This document shows, one piece after another, positions 32,848-33,655 of a stretch of DNA of 33,655 nucleotides. Source of the stretch: Paenibacillaceae bacterium ZCTH02-B3. GTDB taxonomy: Bacteria; Bacillota; Bacilli; Paenibacillales; Paenibacillaceae. Location of the stretch: positions 1 through 33,655 of the forward strand of contig LZRV01000037.1 of assembly GCA_002159065.1 (NCBI GenBank), read 5' to 3'. Numbering within the stretch: position 1 is the stretch's first letter; each line of letters opens with the position of its first letter. The notes beneath the pieces were generated by a model. The model was given only the letters and a program-made list of their open reading frames with translations, made no database searches and was not told the origin of the DNA. A program made the translations under genes and the position numbers.

Positions 32848-32894
32848 AAAACCCCCGGGACCTTGCCTGACAGGACGCAAGGCCCGGGGGTTTG
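32848..32894. terminator. Bidirectional rho-independent terminator
   Basis: CCCCCGGG (32852-32859) with CCTTGC (32861-32866) pairs with GCAAGG (32877-32882) and CCCGGGGG (32883-32890), with one bulged A and a 10-nt loop. TTTGTTTG follows on the plus strand and GTTTTTCCG on the minus strand, so it serves both yezD and yqzM. Confidence 0.92.
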
Positions 32895-32930
32895 TTTGTC
32901 CGCATCCGCTCACGGCGGATACGATCGCAT

Positions 32931-33077
32931 TCAGGAAATCAGGGCTTTGATGGCCACGGCGCCGAAAAACACCACGACCATAAAGATGAACATGGCCGCG
33001 AAACCGGTCGCCACATCGGCGAAGTCGTTGCGCGGTTCTTCGTTGACGTGCAGCCGCGGATCGCGCGCGTTTTCCAT
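32931..33077 (-). CDS. YqzM-like small membrane protein
   Basis: A 48-residue protein with a hydrophilic N-terminus (MENARDPRLHVNEEPRND) and one membrane helix (GFAAMFIFMVVVFFGAVAI), ending KALIS. The pattern of RND, then a short acidic stretch, then a Gly/Phe-rich helix and IK near the end resembles YqzM of Bacillales, a tiny membrane protein of unknown function. The ATG at 33077 has a near-perfect AGGAGG 7 nt upstream, which decides the start over longer open frames. It has its own promoter and converges on the sulfate operon. The family call rests on a short pattern. Confidence 0.75.
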   Translation of the reverse strand: MENARDPRLHVNEEPRNDFADVATGFAAMFIFMVVVFFGAVAIKALIS

Positions 33078-33107
33078 GGTAATCCTCCTGATCCGATCGA
33101 TACCCCT

Positions 33108-33136
33108 AGTATACCCAACCAAGCTTTTCGTTGTAA
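33108..33136 (-). promoter_or_regulatory. Promoter candidate for the yqzM-like gene
   Basis: Minus strand TTACAA (33136-33131), a 17-bp spacer and TATACT (33113-33108). Leader about 25 nt. Confidence 0.5.
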
Positions 33137-33207
33137 AGGCGCAGGATGTGGCGGTGTTGTTGTTCTGTGATATTGTCAGGGTGTAACTGTTCCGAGAAAA
33201 TGTCAGT

Positions 33208-33655
33208 ATGAGTAAGGAGCAGATAACCTTGACGAAGAGCGAACTGAAACGTGCTATGGTTGTCGAGAAGTGGATGGAGGGCCGTCTCACGGAACAGGAT
33301 GTTGCGCGCACGCTCGGCATCAGCATCCGGCAAGCGTATCGGCTCAAGGCCAAATATCGTCACGGAGGTGCAAAGGCCATCGCTCATGGGAATCGGGGCC
33401 GAAAGCCCGTTCACACCTTGGCCGACTCGCTCAAACAACGCGTGATGTCCCTGTACCGGGATCGCTACTTCGGAAGCAATTCCACCCACTTTGCCGAGCT
33501 TTTGGCCGAACACGAGGACATCCATTTAAGCGTCTCTTCGGTCCGCCGCATTCTGCTGGAAGGCCGCCTTCGTCCCGCACGCTTGCGCCGTCGTCCAAAG
33601 GCTCACCGATCGCGGCCCCGTAAACCTCAAGCGGGCATGCTGTGGCAGATTGATG
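33208..33655 (+). CDS. IS1202/ISNCY-family transposase, 3' end outside window
   Basis: DDE/rve-type transposase beginning at the ATG 33208, open to the window edge (149 codons). It starts MSKEQITLTKSELKRAMVVE, then a helix-turn-helix (RLTEQDVARTLGISIRQAYR), a basic linker (HGNRGRKPVH) and a second DNA-binding region. It ends RPRKPQAGMLWQID, the first catalytic Asp of the IS1202-type integrase core. The left end of the element probably lies between about 33140 and 33207, where GTCAG occurs twice, but no inverted repeat could be confirmed with one end only. The adjacent yqzM-like gene and its promoter look undisturbed. Confidence 0.88.
   Translation, partial: MSKEQITLTKSELKRAMVVEKWMEGRLTEQDVARTLGISIRQAYRLKAKYRHGGAKAIAHGNRGRKPVHTLADSLKQRVMSLYRDRYFGSNSTHFAELLAEHEDIHLSVSSVRRILLEGRLRPARLRRRPKAHRSRPRKPQAGMLWQID

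Overview
The window comes from a GC-rich, spore-forming Gram-positive bacterium. The closest fit is a Paenibacillaceae-type member of the Bacillales, possibly thermophilic or from compost; this is inferred from gene content, not from any search. Marker genes are the helicase loaders DnaB and DnaI, the sporulation checkpoint peptide Sda, coproheme decarboxylase HemQ, the yumC/yumB/yuiB neighbourhood and small Bacillales proteins of the YezD and YqzM type. GTG and TTG starts are common. No tRNA, rRNA or CRISPR was seen. Both edges lie inside transposase genes: IS1380-like on the left and IS1202/ISNCY-like on the right.

Positions 1-6672 hold a divergent carbohydrate-catabolism locus. Leftward run lacI, an RpiB-type isomerase, a sugar-phosphate isomerase/epimerase-like TIM barrel and the TRAP small permease dctQ. 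The next gene, dctM, appears to be cut after about six codons by the IS1380 element. Rightward run an SDR dehydrogenase and a split transketolase. A deletion (or assembly collapse) at about 5100 has removed the SDR C-terminus and the N-terminal third of transketolase subunit A, so the locus looks broken at both ends. The intergenic region 3966-4383 carries two promoters, operator-like repeats and a 12-bp perfect inverted repeat.

Positions 6673-15610 are a housekeeping mosaic. They hold a degraded YheC/D-like copy and an intact-looking but truncated one, then sda behind a cluster of DnaA boxes (as in B. subtilis). After that come yumC, yumB, a small unknown gene, hemQ, ung, yuiB, gtrA and O-acetylhomoserine sulfhydrylase, ending in a strong terminator.

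Positions 15783-26771 form one co-directional cluster with overlapping or tightly spaced genes, and it is the most interesting part of the window. It is a monoderm Pel-type exopolysaccharide system: a GalE-like epimerase fused to PelD (degenerate GGDEF, intact RxxD c-di-GMP site), PelE-like, a short PelA-like DUF2194 deacetylase, PelF and PelG. PelG runs without a stop codon into a CotH-kinase lipoprotein. A VTC-domain protein and a DUF4956 membrane protein follow. This suggests a c-di-GMP-controlled polymer synthase and transporter coupled to an extracytoplasmic CotH kinase.

Positions 26829-33077 carry dnaB-dnaI, then a sulfate uptake operon (sbp, cysT, cysW, yezD) that lacks its ATPase gene cysA. 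Its promoter has a CymR-like element resembling one in front of the sulfhydrylase gene. A bidirectional terminator separates it from convergent yqzM.
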